Counted from the first letter of the stretch, positions 1-7,542 are shown. The stretch is DNA of 21,463 nt from CAZJYI01 sp964550025 (GCA_964550025.1 CAZJYI010000177.1:1-21463), one strand, 5' to 3'. Notes: a model not told the origin generated them from the letters alone. Numbers and translations are program-made.

Positions 1-1150
1 CGGCGTCGAGCTCGAGTTCGAAGAGGAGGTCGGGGCGGCAGATCTCGGCGTGGGCGACGGCAATCGGCATGTCGGGCAGGCCGTGCTTGTCGCAGTAGTC
101 CTTCAGCAGGTGGGCCTCTTCGACACTTGTGAAATACGCGATGGCCCGCGTCGTGTCCGACCAATGCATGTTGCGCGACTCCAGGATGGCCTCGACGACC
201 TCCATGGTCTTCTGGATCTGTCCGGCCGTGTCGTCCAGGAACACCGTTTCCCCCTCTGGGGCGATGCTCGCCGTGCCCGAGATGAGCAGCAGGCGCTGGT
301 CGGATGATTCCACTTCCGCCGCACGGCTGAAGGAGCTCTGGTAGTCGAGCGCCGGACATTGCAGGGGCGACGGGATGGCCGAGACCTTCAAGTTGCCGTT
401 CTTGGGTTTGACGGCATAGACATCGGCCACGACGGCACTGTGGCCATGGTTCTTGACGCCGATCCCGGTACTGGCCGGGACGTACCGCCCAAACACGCTG
501 CGATCATGGAAGAAGTCAGTCCTGACGCGGTTGAATACATCGTACCAGCCGTTGATATCCTCGAGATAGAACCACGTGCGCACCACGTTCGAGAAGTCCA
601 TTCCGCAGACATCGAGGGCCTCCTCGATAATCGTAAAGGTCTGCCGGGTCTGTTCCTCGCGCGAAAGGGAAACGTCCGGGCGCAGGTCGCCAAGAATGCA
701 GTACTCCGCATCGGAGTCCTCGAAACGGTTCCCGATGACCGTATCCCCGCGGCGGATGGACTTGATCTTGGCGCCGGAGACGGCGTGGATCTGGGTCCCG
801 GTCAGGAAGGGCTCCGAGGCCCCCTCGCCTTCGATCCAGGTCACCGGCCAGTTGACGGGCCCCATCTCGCGCTCGATACTCGCCACGCCGGAGGAATGCA
901 GCTCCGTCCCGCCGAACACGAACTGCGTGAGGATCATCATGTCCTCGCCGTTGATCGTGTCGGCCAGCGACTTGAACATGGCGTCGGGGTTCCTGGAATC
1001 CTCCGGATGTACTGTCACCATGACGTGCTTGAGGCCCTGCGCCTCCGTCACGGACACATCGATATTGGAGGAGGGCCGCAGAAAAGAGCGGCGCCAGTTG
1101 GAACGGCCTGCCTTGGAGAATTTACGCGTCTTCGCACTGTAGTCTGGCAT
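1..1150 (-). CDS. Two-domain Rid (YjgF/YER057c/UK114) family protein, 3' end outside window
   Basis: Reading the minus strand from ATG at 1150 gives 383 uninterrupted residues that run off the left edge. Two Rid-type segments are visible. The first, about residues 160-250, contains 'NVVRTWFYLEDINGWYDVFNRVR' in outline (written as NVVRTWFYLEDIN then WYDVFNRVR). The second, about 265-383, contains TTRAIAYFTSVEEAHLLKDY and ends CRPDLLFELELDA. Single-domain Rid proteins are about 130 residues, so this is a long tandem form. At the position where Rid deaminases carry P-A-R-[ST], the first domain has PAST (225-228) and the second has PIAV (362-365). The arginine that binds the imine carboxylate therefore seems absent from both, which argues against 2-aminoacrylate deaminase activity. 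The layout recalls chorismatase-like Rid proteins (FkbO/Hyg5 type), but that is inference. It is the third gene of the operon, 104 bases after the symporter, with no strong Shine-Dalgarno. Confidence 0.8.
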   Translation of the reverse strand, partial: MPDYSAKTRKFSKAGRSNWRRSFLRPSSNIDVSVTEAQGLKHVMVTVHPEDSRNPDAMFKSLADTINGEDMMILTQFVFGGTELHSSGVASIEREMGPVNWPVTWIEGEGASEPFLTGTQIHAVSGAKIKSIRRGDTVIGNRFEDSDAEYCILGDLRPDVSLSREEQTRQTFTIIEEALDVCGMDFSNVVRTWFYLEDINGWYDVFNRVRTDFFHDRSVFGRYVPASTGIGVKNHGHSAVVADVYAVKPKNGNLKVSAIPSPLQCPALDYQSSFSRAAEVESSDQRLLLISGTASIAPEGETVFLDDTAGQIQKTMEVVEAILESRNMHWSDTTRAIAYFTSVEEAHLLKDYCDKHGLPDMPIAVAHAEICRPDLLFELELDA

Positions 1151-1254
1151 GGTGTTATTCCAGGTATGTGAGGTATCTGCGGAAGTTAGCAGGACGTGAG
1201 CCCCCCCGTCAACAAGTGAGTGATTCGGTTATTCGATAGTTGATCTACCCCATC

Positions 1255-2928
1255 TCATGCCCCGAGCAGGCCGAGCATGATTCCGACGCAGGCGCAGCAC
1301 AACGCGAGGACAATCAGCGCTCCCACCCACGACTGTCTCGATGGCTTGACCAGGAACAGCCCCCAGCGCGTGCATAGCCGCGTGTTCTCCGGAACGGCAA
1401 CATCGAGCGGCAACTCGAGCTTCTCCTCCTGGCCGATCGGTACGTATATCTTTCTGAAAAAGGCCTCGATTCTCGCGCCGTCCGGCGGCGCACTCATGAG
1501 GCTGCCGACGACACCGCCCAGGACACCGGCAACGATCGGCAGTCCGAACTTCGCCTCGACCGAGCAGCCGGTCCAGACGTAACGAGTGACGATGTACACC
1601 GTCCCGGACAGTAGCGCACTGGTGAAGACGCCGGTCGTGTTCATTCGGCGCCAGACGATCCCCATGGCCGTGGAAATGCCGATGATGCTGAGGATATTGA
1701 AGTAGGCGATAATGGCCTTGACGACGTCGTCGCGCATCAGGATGGCGAAGACGAGCGAGATACCGACGATGACGAGTCCGGTCAACCGCGTCACGCTCAT
1801 CTGCCTGGCCTCGTCCGCACCCGGATTGATGAACGGGCGATAGATGCTCTGGGTATAGAGCCCGGCCACGGTCACCTGGAAGGCGTCCCCGGAGGACATG
1901 GAGGCGGCCATAACGCACGACAGCATGATCCCCTGCAGAAAAGGCGGCAGCAGGGCCCGTATCGAATCGCCAAAGGCCGCGTCGGGGTGGATGGCCGACC
2001 CGGTCTGCAGCAGGTAGGCCAGCCAACACAGTCCCAGCAGGCTCCACCCGATGGTGCAGAAGCGCTTCAACATGTTTCCCCCGGCGAAGCCCATGCGTCC
2101 TTCCCACTCCGTTTCACCCGCGGCACACACGCTCATCAGGTGCGGCAGGGCCAGCGCCGTAAGGGGGCCGTTGATGCTCAACAGGATCACGGCGGACAGC
2201 TTGAAGGAGCTCGTGTCGAACAAGGTCAGGTAGTCCTTGCCCTGCGCCCCCGCGCCGGCCAACGTGCTGCGCAATCCGGCCAAACTGCCGACCTCGGGCA
2301 TATTGATCGCCATCGGGATGGCGAGAAACGACAGTAGGATGATCATCCATCCCTGGACCATGTCGGTGCGGATCGCGGCAACGATCCCGCCCCAGTAGCC
2401 GTACAGGGCAAACGTCACGGTTGTCGCCGTCAGAATCCCGAAGAACCACCAGTCCACGCCGTCAGTCAGGATGGCCTTGCCCATCATGCCCTGGACGGTG
2501 CGCGTCGTGGCCAGGAGAACGCCGGCGAAGAATACGGTCATCCCCAGTCCGGCAATGACCGTGTAGAGCACGGCCGCGGAACGGCCGAAACGCTCGGTGT
2601 AGTAGTCGGCCATGGTCAGGCAACGCATGCGGCGGATGACGGGCGCGATCAGCCAGTAGAGCGGCGTCCCGAACATCCACATCCACGACACCCATATCCC
2701 GGACGCCCCGCCCGCAACGGTCTTGCTGACGGTGCCGGCCGCATCGCCCGGGTTCGTCCCGGCGCCGAATGCGTGCATGACCATCATCCAGACGCCGAAC
2801 TTGCGGTTCCCGAGGAGATATCCCTCCTGGTCGTGGATGCTGCGCTTGCTCCACCACCCAAGCAGCAGCATGCCGGCAAAGTAGACGACAAGAACGCCCC
2901 AGATGACCGTGCTCAGTCCGAGGAACAC
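1255..2928 (-). CDS. Sodium:solute symporter (SSS family)
   Basis: A 557-residue polytopic membrane protein with the SSS fold. It opens with a hydrophobic segment (about 5-26) and the family-typical WWSKRSIHDQEGYLLGNRKF stretch, continues through about a dozen further hydrophobic segments, and ends with a C-terminal membrane segment (about 533-555). The core has the expected ADYYTERFGRSAAVLYT and SCVMAASMSSGDAFQV patterns; the latter corresponds to the Na+-site helix 8 (A/S-A-x-M-S-S). It probably imports a sugar, polyol or carboxylate with Na+, but the substrate cannot be read from sequence. The start is GTG at 2928, within the TAGTG that also ends the upstream DUF1080 gene, so the two are likely translationally coupled. 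Family assignment is firm. Confidence 0.92.
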   Translation of the reverse strand: MFLGLSTVIWGVLVVYFAGMLLLGWWSKRSIHDQEGYLLGNRKFGVWMMVMHAFGAGTNPGDAAGTVSKTVAGGASGIWVSWMWMFGTPLYWLIAPVIRRMRCLTMADYYTERFGRSAAVLYTVIAGLGMTVFFAGVLLATTRTVQGMMGKAILTDGVDWWFFGILTATTVTFALYGYWGGIVAAIRTDMVQGWMIILLSFLAIPMAINMPEVGSLAGLRSTLAGAGAQGKDYLTLFDTSSFKLSAVILLSINGPLTALALPHLMSVCAAGETEWEGRMGFAGGNMLKRFCTIGWSLLGLCWLAYLLQTGSAIHPDAAFGDSIRALLPPFLQGIMLSCVMAASMSSGDAFQVTVAGLYTQSIYRPFINPGADEARQMSVTRLTGLVIVGISLVFAILMRDDVVKAIIAYFNILSIIGISTAMGIVWRRMNTTGVFTSALLSGTVYIVTRYVWTGCSVEAKFGLPIVAGVLGGVVGSLMSAPPDGARIEAFFRKIYVPIGQEEKLELPLDVAVPENTRLCTRWGLFLVKPSRQSWVGALIVLALCCACVGIMLGLLGA

Positions 2929-3545
2929 TACTTCAGTACCTTGACCATGATGTTCCTGTATTCGACCTTGCTCTTCGGATCGTGCGCCTGCAGCGCGAAC
3001 GTCCCACTCGAGAGCTGGCGCCCCGGACGCTTGAGATCGTCCGGCTCCGTGTAGTCGGCGGTGACCTCATCGTTGACCTTGAGAATGATGCGCTTGCCCT
3101 TGACGATGATGTGATACGTCCACCACTCGTTGTCCTTCACGGGCGAGTTGTCCATCACGTCCTTGACGCCGTAGAGTCCACCGGTCTTCTTGCGGTCCTT
3201 GTGGGTATTGTTGACCTGGCACTCGTAGCCCTTGCCCGGCCAGCCCTTCTCCTGGTACTTGGTGTGAAAATAGACGCCGGAATTGGCCTTGGGGTGGTTG
3301 TACACGTCGAGTTTGAGCTCGAAGTCCTTGAACGTGCCGCCGTTGACGTCACCGACATAGAACAGGTGGCTGCGGTGGCCGAAGCACACCAGCTTGCCGT
3401 CCTCGAGCTTCCAGGAATCCTTGTTCTCGCTGGCCTTCCAACCGTCCATGCTCTTGCCGTCGAACAGCGATACCCAGTCGTCATCCGCGGCATGCACGCC
3501 GCCGCACAGGACACCGACCAATACCAGCACAGACACCATCCGCAT
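2928..3545 (-). CDS. Secreted DUF1080 protein (3-keto-disaccharide hydrolase-like)
   Basis: Start chosen at ATG 3545, because GGGGAGGAGGG lies just upstream and the product then opens with a clean signal peptide (MRMVSVLVLVGVLCGGVHA, cleavage near 19-20). This gives 205 residues; an upstream in-frame ATG at 3644 would add 33 residues before the signal peptide and is unlikely. The mature part is a single DUF1080 concanavalin-like domain: WVSLFDGKSMDGWK at its start, SGVYFHTKYQEKGWPGKGYE and GGLYGV in the middle, NEWWTYHIIVKGKRIILKVND and a closing GTFALQAHDPKSKVEYRNI. The family includes 3-keto-glucoside/disaccharide hydrolases and many periplasmic planctomycete/Verrucomicrobia proteins. It is first in an operon with a symporter and a Rid protein, suggesting extracytoplasmic carbohydrate processing followed by uptake. 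Confidence 0.9.
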   Translation of the reverse strand: MRMVSVLVLVGVLCGGVHAADDDWVSLFDGKSMDGWKASENKDSWKLEDGKLVCFGHRSHLFYVGDVNGGTFKDFELKLDVYNHPKANSGVYFHTKYQEKGWPGKGYECQVNNTHKDRKKTGGLYGVKDVMDNSPVKDNEWWTYHIIVKGKRIILKVNDEVTADYTEPDDLKRPGRQLSSGTFALQAHDPKSKVEYRNIMVKVLK

Positions 3546-3596
3546 TGCGCTACCCTCCTCCCCTTCAGGACACACATGTGGGAACAATGAACCGGA

Positions 3597-3625
3597 AGAA
3601 TAGACATTCCGGTCCGCTTTGGCAA
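3597..3625 (-). promoter_or_regulatory. Candidate sigma70-like promoter of the DUF1080-symporter-Rid operon
   Basis: On the minus strand TTGCCA (3625-3620) and TATTCT (3602-3597) are separated by exactly 17 bases. This is a good match to -35/-10 consensus, about 50 bases upstream of the DUF1080 start at 3545. Promoter consensus in this lineage is not established, so this is a sequence match only. Confidence 0.5.
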
Positions 3626-3786
3626 TAGCGAGTAGGTCGTCCATTGCGAATGCGCATATGTCTTGTTCTCAGTCGCACAATGCCCACATCCGGAACCGGT
3701 CGACGATGACGGCGACGATAGCGGTCGACGAGCGGGAGAACCTCGGAATCGGCCACCCAAACCGCCCCCCCCTGCCCTGGCACGCA

Positions 3787-3914
3787 GTAGGTCCCAGTTG
3801 CACTGGGACCAGCAAACAGACACGACGCGGTCGTGCCGCAGTTCAGTCTCGAATCGCGACTGTCTCGTTCCTGCAACTTCGCACTCTCCGGGTCCCAGTG
3901 CAACTGGGACCTAC
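3787..3914. repeat. BIME-like pair of inverted REP hairpins with outward GTAG
   Basis: Two 24-base sequences at 3787-3810 and 3891-3914 are exact reverse complements. Each is GTAG followed by a perfect 9-bp stem with a 3-base loop: GGTCCCAGT-TGC-ACTGGGACC, at 3790-3810 and, inverted, 3891-3911. The GTAG faces outward on both strands. GTAG/GGAG plus a palindrome is the signature of REP elements mobilised by RAYT (REP-associated IS200-like tyrosine transposases), and two inverted REPs form a BIME. No RAYT gene is in the window. The 80-base centre has no clear symmetry apart from short CAGTC/GACTG. Confidence 0.75.
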
Positions 3915-4087
3915 TCCGCACGCCACTCGGCCCTCCTCGTTGTGCCAACTCCTTGACGCGCGCCCCCAACCGTCGCACAGTGCTGCGTGGCCGGGCTGTA
4001 CCCCGGTACGGAATTGAACGTAAACCCGGCAGTTGAGTGGCCACAGAAGTCACAGCGCGGCATGGCCACGATTGAACGGGAGTGTTG

Positions 4088-4148
4088 GACAGGATCAACA
4101 GAATCTACAGGATACCCCTCCCATCCCGTAGATCCTGTAAATCCCGTC
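4088..4148 (+). repeat. Imperfect hairpin upstream of the HEAT-repeat gene
   Basis: The inner arms 4103-4113 (ATCTACAGGAT) and 4123-4133 (ATCCCGTAGAT) pair at 10 of 11 positions around a 9-base loop. The outer arms 4088-4095 and 4141-4148 pair at 7 of 8. The same A-C mismatch recurs in both because the element is built from repeated ACAGGAT-like units. It ends 31 bases before the ATG at 4180, so it would lie in the leader of that mRNA if transcribed. Confidence 0.45.
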
Positions 4149-4179
4149 AAGATAAGCAACAGAGAAAGGTGTTCGCACG

Positions 4180-6219
4180 ATGATCCAGCCATACCGTCTC
4201 CTTGCCTCGCTTCTACCGGCACTGCTGCTGATCTCATCGGCTCCAGCCGAGGAAGCCGGATCGCTGCAGGACGCCGTGAAGTACCTCGAGCAGTACAACT
4301 GGGGGCAGAACACCGCGCCCCTGGCGCCGATCGAAAAGGCGATTGTTGCATCGGAACCCGGGGACGACACTCGCCTGACGGTGGAACTGGCCCTGGGACG
4401 CGTCCTTGCCGGAGACGCTTCGCGCGCAGCCAAGGACTTCGCCTGCCGCAAGCTGGCCCGCATCGGCACGGCCCGGGTCGTGGGGCAACTCGAGGTACTC
4501 CTGCCCGATGCCGAACTGTCGGACATGGCGCGCTACGCGTTGGAACGTATCGGAAGCGAACCGGCCTGCAACGCCCTGCGCAAGGCCCTCCCGAATCTCG
4601 GCGGCGAACAGCAGATCGGTGTCGTGAACTCGCTCGGGATGCTACGCGACAAAGCTGCCGTCCCGCTCATTGGCGCACTCCTGGCGAACACCGAGGCAGA
4701 GCTTGTTTCCTCTGCGCTCATGGCTCTCGGGAGGATCGGCACGGCGGAGTGCGTCGAGCCACTGCTGGCATTCGAGTCCAAGGCCGACGCGCCGCTGAAA
4801 GCGGTTTGCGCCAATGCCCTGCTGGCCCTCGCAGAGGCCCGACGAACGGACGGGAACGCGGACACGGCGATGCGAATCTACGAGCGACTCAACGCCGAAG
4901 GCAACCCCCTGCACACTCGCGCCGGCGCGTTCCGCGGCCTGGTCATCACGGACACAGAACACGGCACCAGGCGGGTGCTGGATGTTCTTCGCTCGGGCGA
5001 CGCAGCCCTGGTGCCCTATGTCCGCGGGATCGTGCTTCAGGTGCAGACACCGGGCACGGCGCAACGGCTGGCCGACGGTCTGGCGACCCTTCCGACCGAT
5101 CGCCAGGTCACCCTCCTGAAGGCACTCGCCGCCCTGGGCGACACGGCGGCAGGCGCCGCTGTTCGCAAGGCAGCCGAGCACGAAGACGCATCGGTGCGCC
5201 TGGCCGCGCTGGAAGCCCTGGGAGCGGCCGGGACGGTCGGTGACGTCGCGTTTCTGGCGACACGCACGGCAAGCGAGAACGGGGCCGAAGCTGTGACCGC
5301 GTTTGGCGCCCTTTCCGTGATGAAGGGCGAACGTGTTGACGAACGCATCGCGGCCGAGCTCGTCACCACCAAGGCGCCGGTCCGAGCCTGGTTGATTCGC
5401 TGCCTCGGCAAGCGCAACGCCCGCGAGACGGCGGGGAAGATCGTGACCTGCCTTGGCGATGAGAACGCGACCGTCCGCGCCGCGGCTCTCGTCACTCTCG
5501 GCGAGCTGGGCAGCGCGGCTCAGATCGAGGCGTTGGTGAGGCATCTCAAGACCTGCGCCGGGGCCGAGGAACGCGAAGCAACGGAAGACACATTGTCGGG
5601 CATCGCCAGCCGCGACGGCGAAACCGCCAGTCCCATCCTGGTCTCGAAACTGAAGGGGACCGACGACAACACGCGCAAGGCCCTGCTGCGCGCACTCGGC
5701 AAGACCGGCTGCAAAACGGCGCTGCAGGCCGTCGTAGAGACCGTCGAAAGCGACGGCCCTCTAGCCGACGAGGCCATCCGAGTGCTCTCCGGATGGCGAA
5801 ACGCCGATGCCGCACCACACCTGCTGGCCGTCGCGAAAACCAACGAGAAGCTGACTCGCAAGGTCCTGGCGCTGCGAGGCTACGTCCGGCTCGTTGGTTC
5901 CTCGGAGGCGATCAAGAGCTCCGACAAAGTCAAAAAGCTGGCCGAGGCCATGGCCGTGGCGCCGCGCGTGGACGAGAAGAAGCTGGTCCTCGGGGCCTAC
6001 GCCGGGATTGCGTCGGCGTCCTCTCTGAACAAGGTGCTGCCCCTCATCGGCGACAAGGACGTTGGCAACGAAGCCTGCAACGCCGCCGTCCGCATCGGAG
6101 AGAAGCTCGTCAAGAAGGACAGGAAGCGAGTGCGCGATGCAATGCAGCAGGTCATCGAGAAGACGCGCAACGACAAGATCCGCGCGAGCGCGCAGAAGCT
6201 GCTGAAGAAGGCGGGGTAG
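4180..6219 (+). CDS. Secreted HEAT-repeat (PBS-lyase-type) protein
   Basis: 679 residues. A signal peptide occupies about 1-23 (hydrophobic LLASLLPALLLISSAPA, then EEAG). The rest is almost entirely alpha-helical HEAT/armadillo-like units of about 30 residues, for example RDKAAVPLIGALL, ALMALGRIGTAECVEPLLAF, VRLAALEALGAAGTVGDVAF, VRAAALVTLGELGSAAQIEA and KALLRALGKTGCKTALQAVV. Such proteins are extracytoplasmic scaffolds for protein-protein contacts; no catalytic motif is visible. The start is supported by AGAAAGG about 10 bases upstream. It is transcribed away from the DUF1080 operon and may be functionally tied to it, since HEAT-repeat and DUF1080 proteins often co-occur in this group, but that is inference. 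The C-terminus is strongly basic (KKDRKRVRDAMQ...LLKKAG). Confidence 0.85.
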   Translation: MIQPYRLLASLLPALLLISSAPAEEAGSLQDAVKYLEQYNWGQNTAPLAPIEKAIVASEPGDDTRLTVELALGRVLAGDASRAAKDFACRKLARIGTARVVGQLEVLLPDAELSDMARYALERIGSEPACNALRKALPNLGGEQQIGVVNSLGMLRDKAAVPLIGALLANTEAELVSSALMALGRIGTAECVEPLLAFESKADAPLKAVCANALLALAEARRTDGNADTAMRIYERLNAEGNPLHTRAGAFRGLVITDTEHGTRRVLDVLRSGDAALVPYVRGIVLQVQTPGTAQRLADGLATLPTDRQVTLLKALAALGDTAAGAAVRKAAEHEDASVRLAALEALGAAGTVGDVAFLATRTASENGAEAVTAFGALSVMKGERVDERIAAELVTTKAPVRAWLIRCLGKRNARETAGKIVTCLGDENATVRAAALVTLGELGSAAQIEALVRHLKTCAGAEEREATEDTLSGIASRDGETASPILVSKLKGTDDNTRKALLRALGKTGCKTALQAVVETVESDGPLADEAIRVLSGWRNADAAPHLLAVAKTNEKLTRKVLALRGYVRLVGSSEAIKSSDKVKKLAEAMAVAPRVDEKKLVLGAYAGIASASSLNKVLPLIGDKDVGNEACNAAVRIGEKLVKKDRKRVRDAMQQVIEKTRNDKIRASAQKLLKKAG

Positions 6220-6643
6220 CCGGTTCTCGACGTTTTCCCCGCGCGGCGGCAACACGCGGAACTCTCCGGCTCTCCGGGTGTCTCTCGACAACGCGACAAG
6301 CTTCCTCGCCATTCTTCGCATTCGCGACATCACCACAGGTAAGCGCTCGTTGTCGTCACCCGAAAGAGCCAGGGAGCCCACGCGAGGGGCCACGTCCGTC
6401 AGGCAGCATTGTCAAAACGCGGCATCTCTTTCATGTTCATCCGCTCTCTCTAACCCTTGTTACGGAAGGCGAGGCGTGATCCTGCTTGCGAAAACAGGGA
6501 TGGAGGGTCCCAGGGTGAACATCGCAACGCTCAAGTTGTTGGAAGGAGTCTGCCACATACGGCGCGATCGCCCCACCGCTGCCCAGCATGGCCGGAAACC
6601 GGTCTTGACAACGCAATACAAACGTATTACGTTACGGTGGAGC
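6220..6643. other. Intergenic region, no gene seen
   Basis: 424 bases between the HEAT-repeat gene and the toxin gene. Open frames through it give low-complexity products without family resemblance. A weak CCGCG/CGCGG dyad lies just after the HEAT stop, but it has no T tract. The only strong signal is the toxin-antitoxin promoter/operator at its 3' end. Confidence 0.6.
6605..6633 (+). promoter_or_regulatory. Toxin-antitoxin promoter with overlapping palindromic operator
   Basis: TTGACA at 6605-6610 is followed after 17 bases by TACGTT (6628-6633). The -10 is covered by a perfect dyad AACGTA-T-TACGTT (6621-6633). A CopG/BrnA-type antitoxin binding this operator would block the promoter, the usual autoregulation in this class. 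The predicted transcript start lies only a few bases before the toxin ATG (6644), so the mRNA would have an almost absent leader. Confidence 0.6.
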
Positions 6644-6925
6644 ATGAAAATCACACGTGTCTACTTCGCCACGCAAGAGATCGAAGACAAGATCAAGCGC
6701 CGCGGTATCAGCCTGAACGACATCTGTGATGTCTTCAGGCGGCGGCCAGTGATCCATGTAGACGGACGCGACCGATTCGGAAACAAGAAGTACTTCGCTT
6801 GGGGGCAGACCCGGGAGGGACGCTATCTGTTCATCGTCTTCGTCCCAGAGCGTCCGGCAGACGGGCGCATCATCTCCGCCAGGGACATGACGCCGAGAGA
6901 GAAGAAGAGGCACATACGATCATGA
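6644..6925 (+). CDS. brnT: BrnT-family type II toxin (RelE-like fold)
   Basis: 93 residues, the size of BrnT toxins. The C-terminal half matches the family pattern: GRYLFIVFVPERP, then RIISARDMTPREKK, where the ISAR...E motif is characteristic. BrnT is a ribonuclease that stops translation and is neutralised by BrnA. The start is set by a promoter almost abutting ATG 6644 and GGTGGAG just before it; an in-frame extension upstream to 6278 has no family resemblance. Its TGA overlaps the antitoxin ATG by four bases (ATGA), and toxin-first order is normal for brnTA. The N-terminal half (MKITRVYFATQEIEDKIKRR) is more divergent than typical BrnT, so a sister family is possible. Confidence 0.75.
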   Translation: MKITRVYFATQEIEDKIKRRGISLNDICDVFRRRPVIHVDGRDRFGNKKYFAWGQTREGRYLFIVFVPERPADGRIISARDMTPREKKRHIRS

Positions 6926-7203
6926 GCAAGAAGAAGAAAGTCCCAACGTTCAAGACCGACGCGGAAGAGCACGAGTTCTGGATGACGCACGACTCGTCAG
7001 ACTTCGAATCGCAGCCGATCGACGACGGGGAAGTCGAGTTCGACATCCCAGTCAAGAGGGTCATCTCGTTGCGCATCGACCCGGACGAGTACGAAGGCAT
7101 CAAGCGTATCGCTCGCAGGAAGCGTGTCCGTCCTACATCGTTGATGCGGGAGTGGGTTGGCCAGCGCTACAAGCGCGAGATCACGAAGCTGTCACACACG
7201 TAG
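6922..7203 (+). CDS. brnA: BrnA-like antitoxin with CopG/ribbon-helix-helix domain
   Basis: 93 residues. The acidic N-terminal half (about 10-45) has the BrnA pattern DAEEHEFWMTHDSSDF and would wrap the toxin. The second half (about 48-85), KRVISLRIDPDEYEGIKRIA then TSLMREWVGQRY, is a ribbon-helix-helix DNA-binding segment. It should bind the dyad at 6621-6633 and repress the operon as antitoxin-toxin complex. ATG 6922 sits inside the toxin stop, indicating translational coupling and a single mRNA. Confidence 0.8.
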   Translation: MSKKKKVPTFKTDAEEHEFWMTHDSSDFESQPIDDGEVEFDIPVKRVISLRIDPDEYEGIKRIARRKRVRPTSLMREWVGQRYKREITKLSHT

Positions 7204-7425
7204 CCGCAAAGGTATCTCCCCCCCGCCCCCCTCTCTGCCAGAACGGAGAACCTCCGTCCCTTCGTCCGCCGGGTGTACCAGATACTGCCGGACAAACGGG
7301 CGGAGCGTGATGGGTATGTGCGGGTCGTCGATGAATCGGGGGAGGACTACCTTTACCCGGCTTCTTACTTTGCGTTCGTCAGATTGTCCCGCAAAGCGCA
7401 GAGAGCTGTGGCGGTCCCGGCGTAG
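7204..7425 (+). pseudogene. Headless remnant of a small hypothetical protein
   Basis: In the same frame as the antitoxin and directly after its TAG, an open stretch runs to TAG at 7423-7425. Its C-terminal part, RRVYQILPDKRAERDGYVRV then VDESGEDYLYPASYFAFVRL, has protein-like composition and consistent wobble-GC, whereas the first twenty codons are proline-rich and non-protein-like. There is no ATG, and the only possible internal start is GTG at 7273 without a Shine-Dalgarno. I read it as a gene that lost its 5' end. Function unknown. Confidence 0.4.
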
Positions 7426-7501
7426 GCGCCGCCAAACGGGCATGACCAGGCGCCGGCCGGAAGGCCGGCCCCACGAGTCACCGGCTGAAAGCCGGCGCTA
7501 C
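7422..7501. repeat. REP/BIME-like element, second family
   Basis: The 3' part (7467-7501) is identical over 35 bases to 18554-18588. On the minus strand it begins GTAG and then carries the hairpin CCGGCTTTCAGCCGG. Next to it is a second hairpin, GCCGGCC-GGAA-GGCCGGC (7452-7469). A GTAG on the plus strand at 7422-7425 followed by GCGCCG makes the outer ends inverted copies with a one-base indel. The element lies between the headless gene remnant and the beta-helix pseudogene and overlaps the remnant's stop codon. Confidence 0.65.
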
Positions 7502-7542
7502 TCGTACACGATCATCTCCGGTTTCTCCCGGTTGAGAGGGAG

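Larger units (their letters stand above)
3546..4179. other. Divergent 634-base intergenic region
   Basis: No convincing gene lies between the DUF1080 operon (minus) and the HEAT-repeat gene (plus). In order it holds the operon promoter (3597-3625), a paired-hairpin REP/BIME-like element (3787-3914), a 7-bp inverted repeat GTGGCCA/TGGCCAC (4037-4043 and 4063-4069), and a longer imperfect hairpin (4088-4148) just before the HEAT gene. Open frames here are short and lack family resemblance. Confidence 0.7.

Noticed and set aside
359..1171. Plus-strand 270-codon open frame opposite the Rid gene
   Set aside because: The minus strand encodes a recognisable Rid protein over the same bases; the plus frame is its high-GC shadow.
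3787..3914. CRISPR array
   Set aside because: Only two copies, in inverted orientation, with no regular spacer and no cas genes; GTAG plus palindrome fits REP far better.
3987..5243. Plus-strand 418-codon frame overlapping the HEAT-repeat gene
   Set aside because: Extremely Arg/Gly-rich with no domain; the HEAT-repeat frame with signal peptide is clearly the real one.
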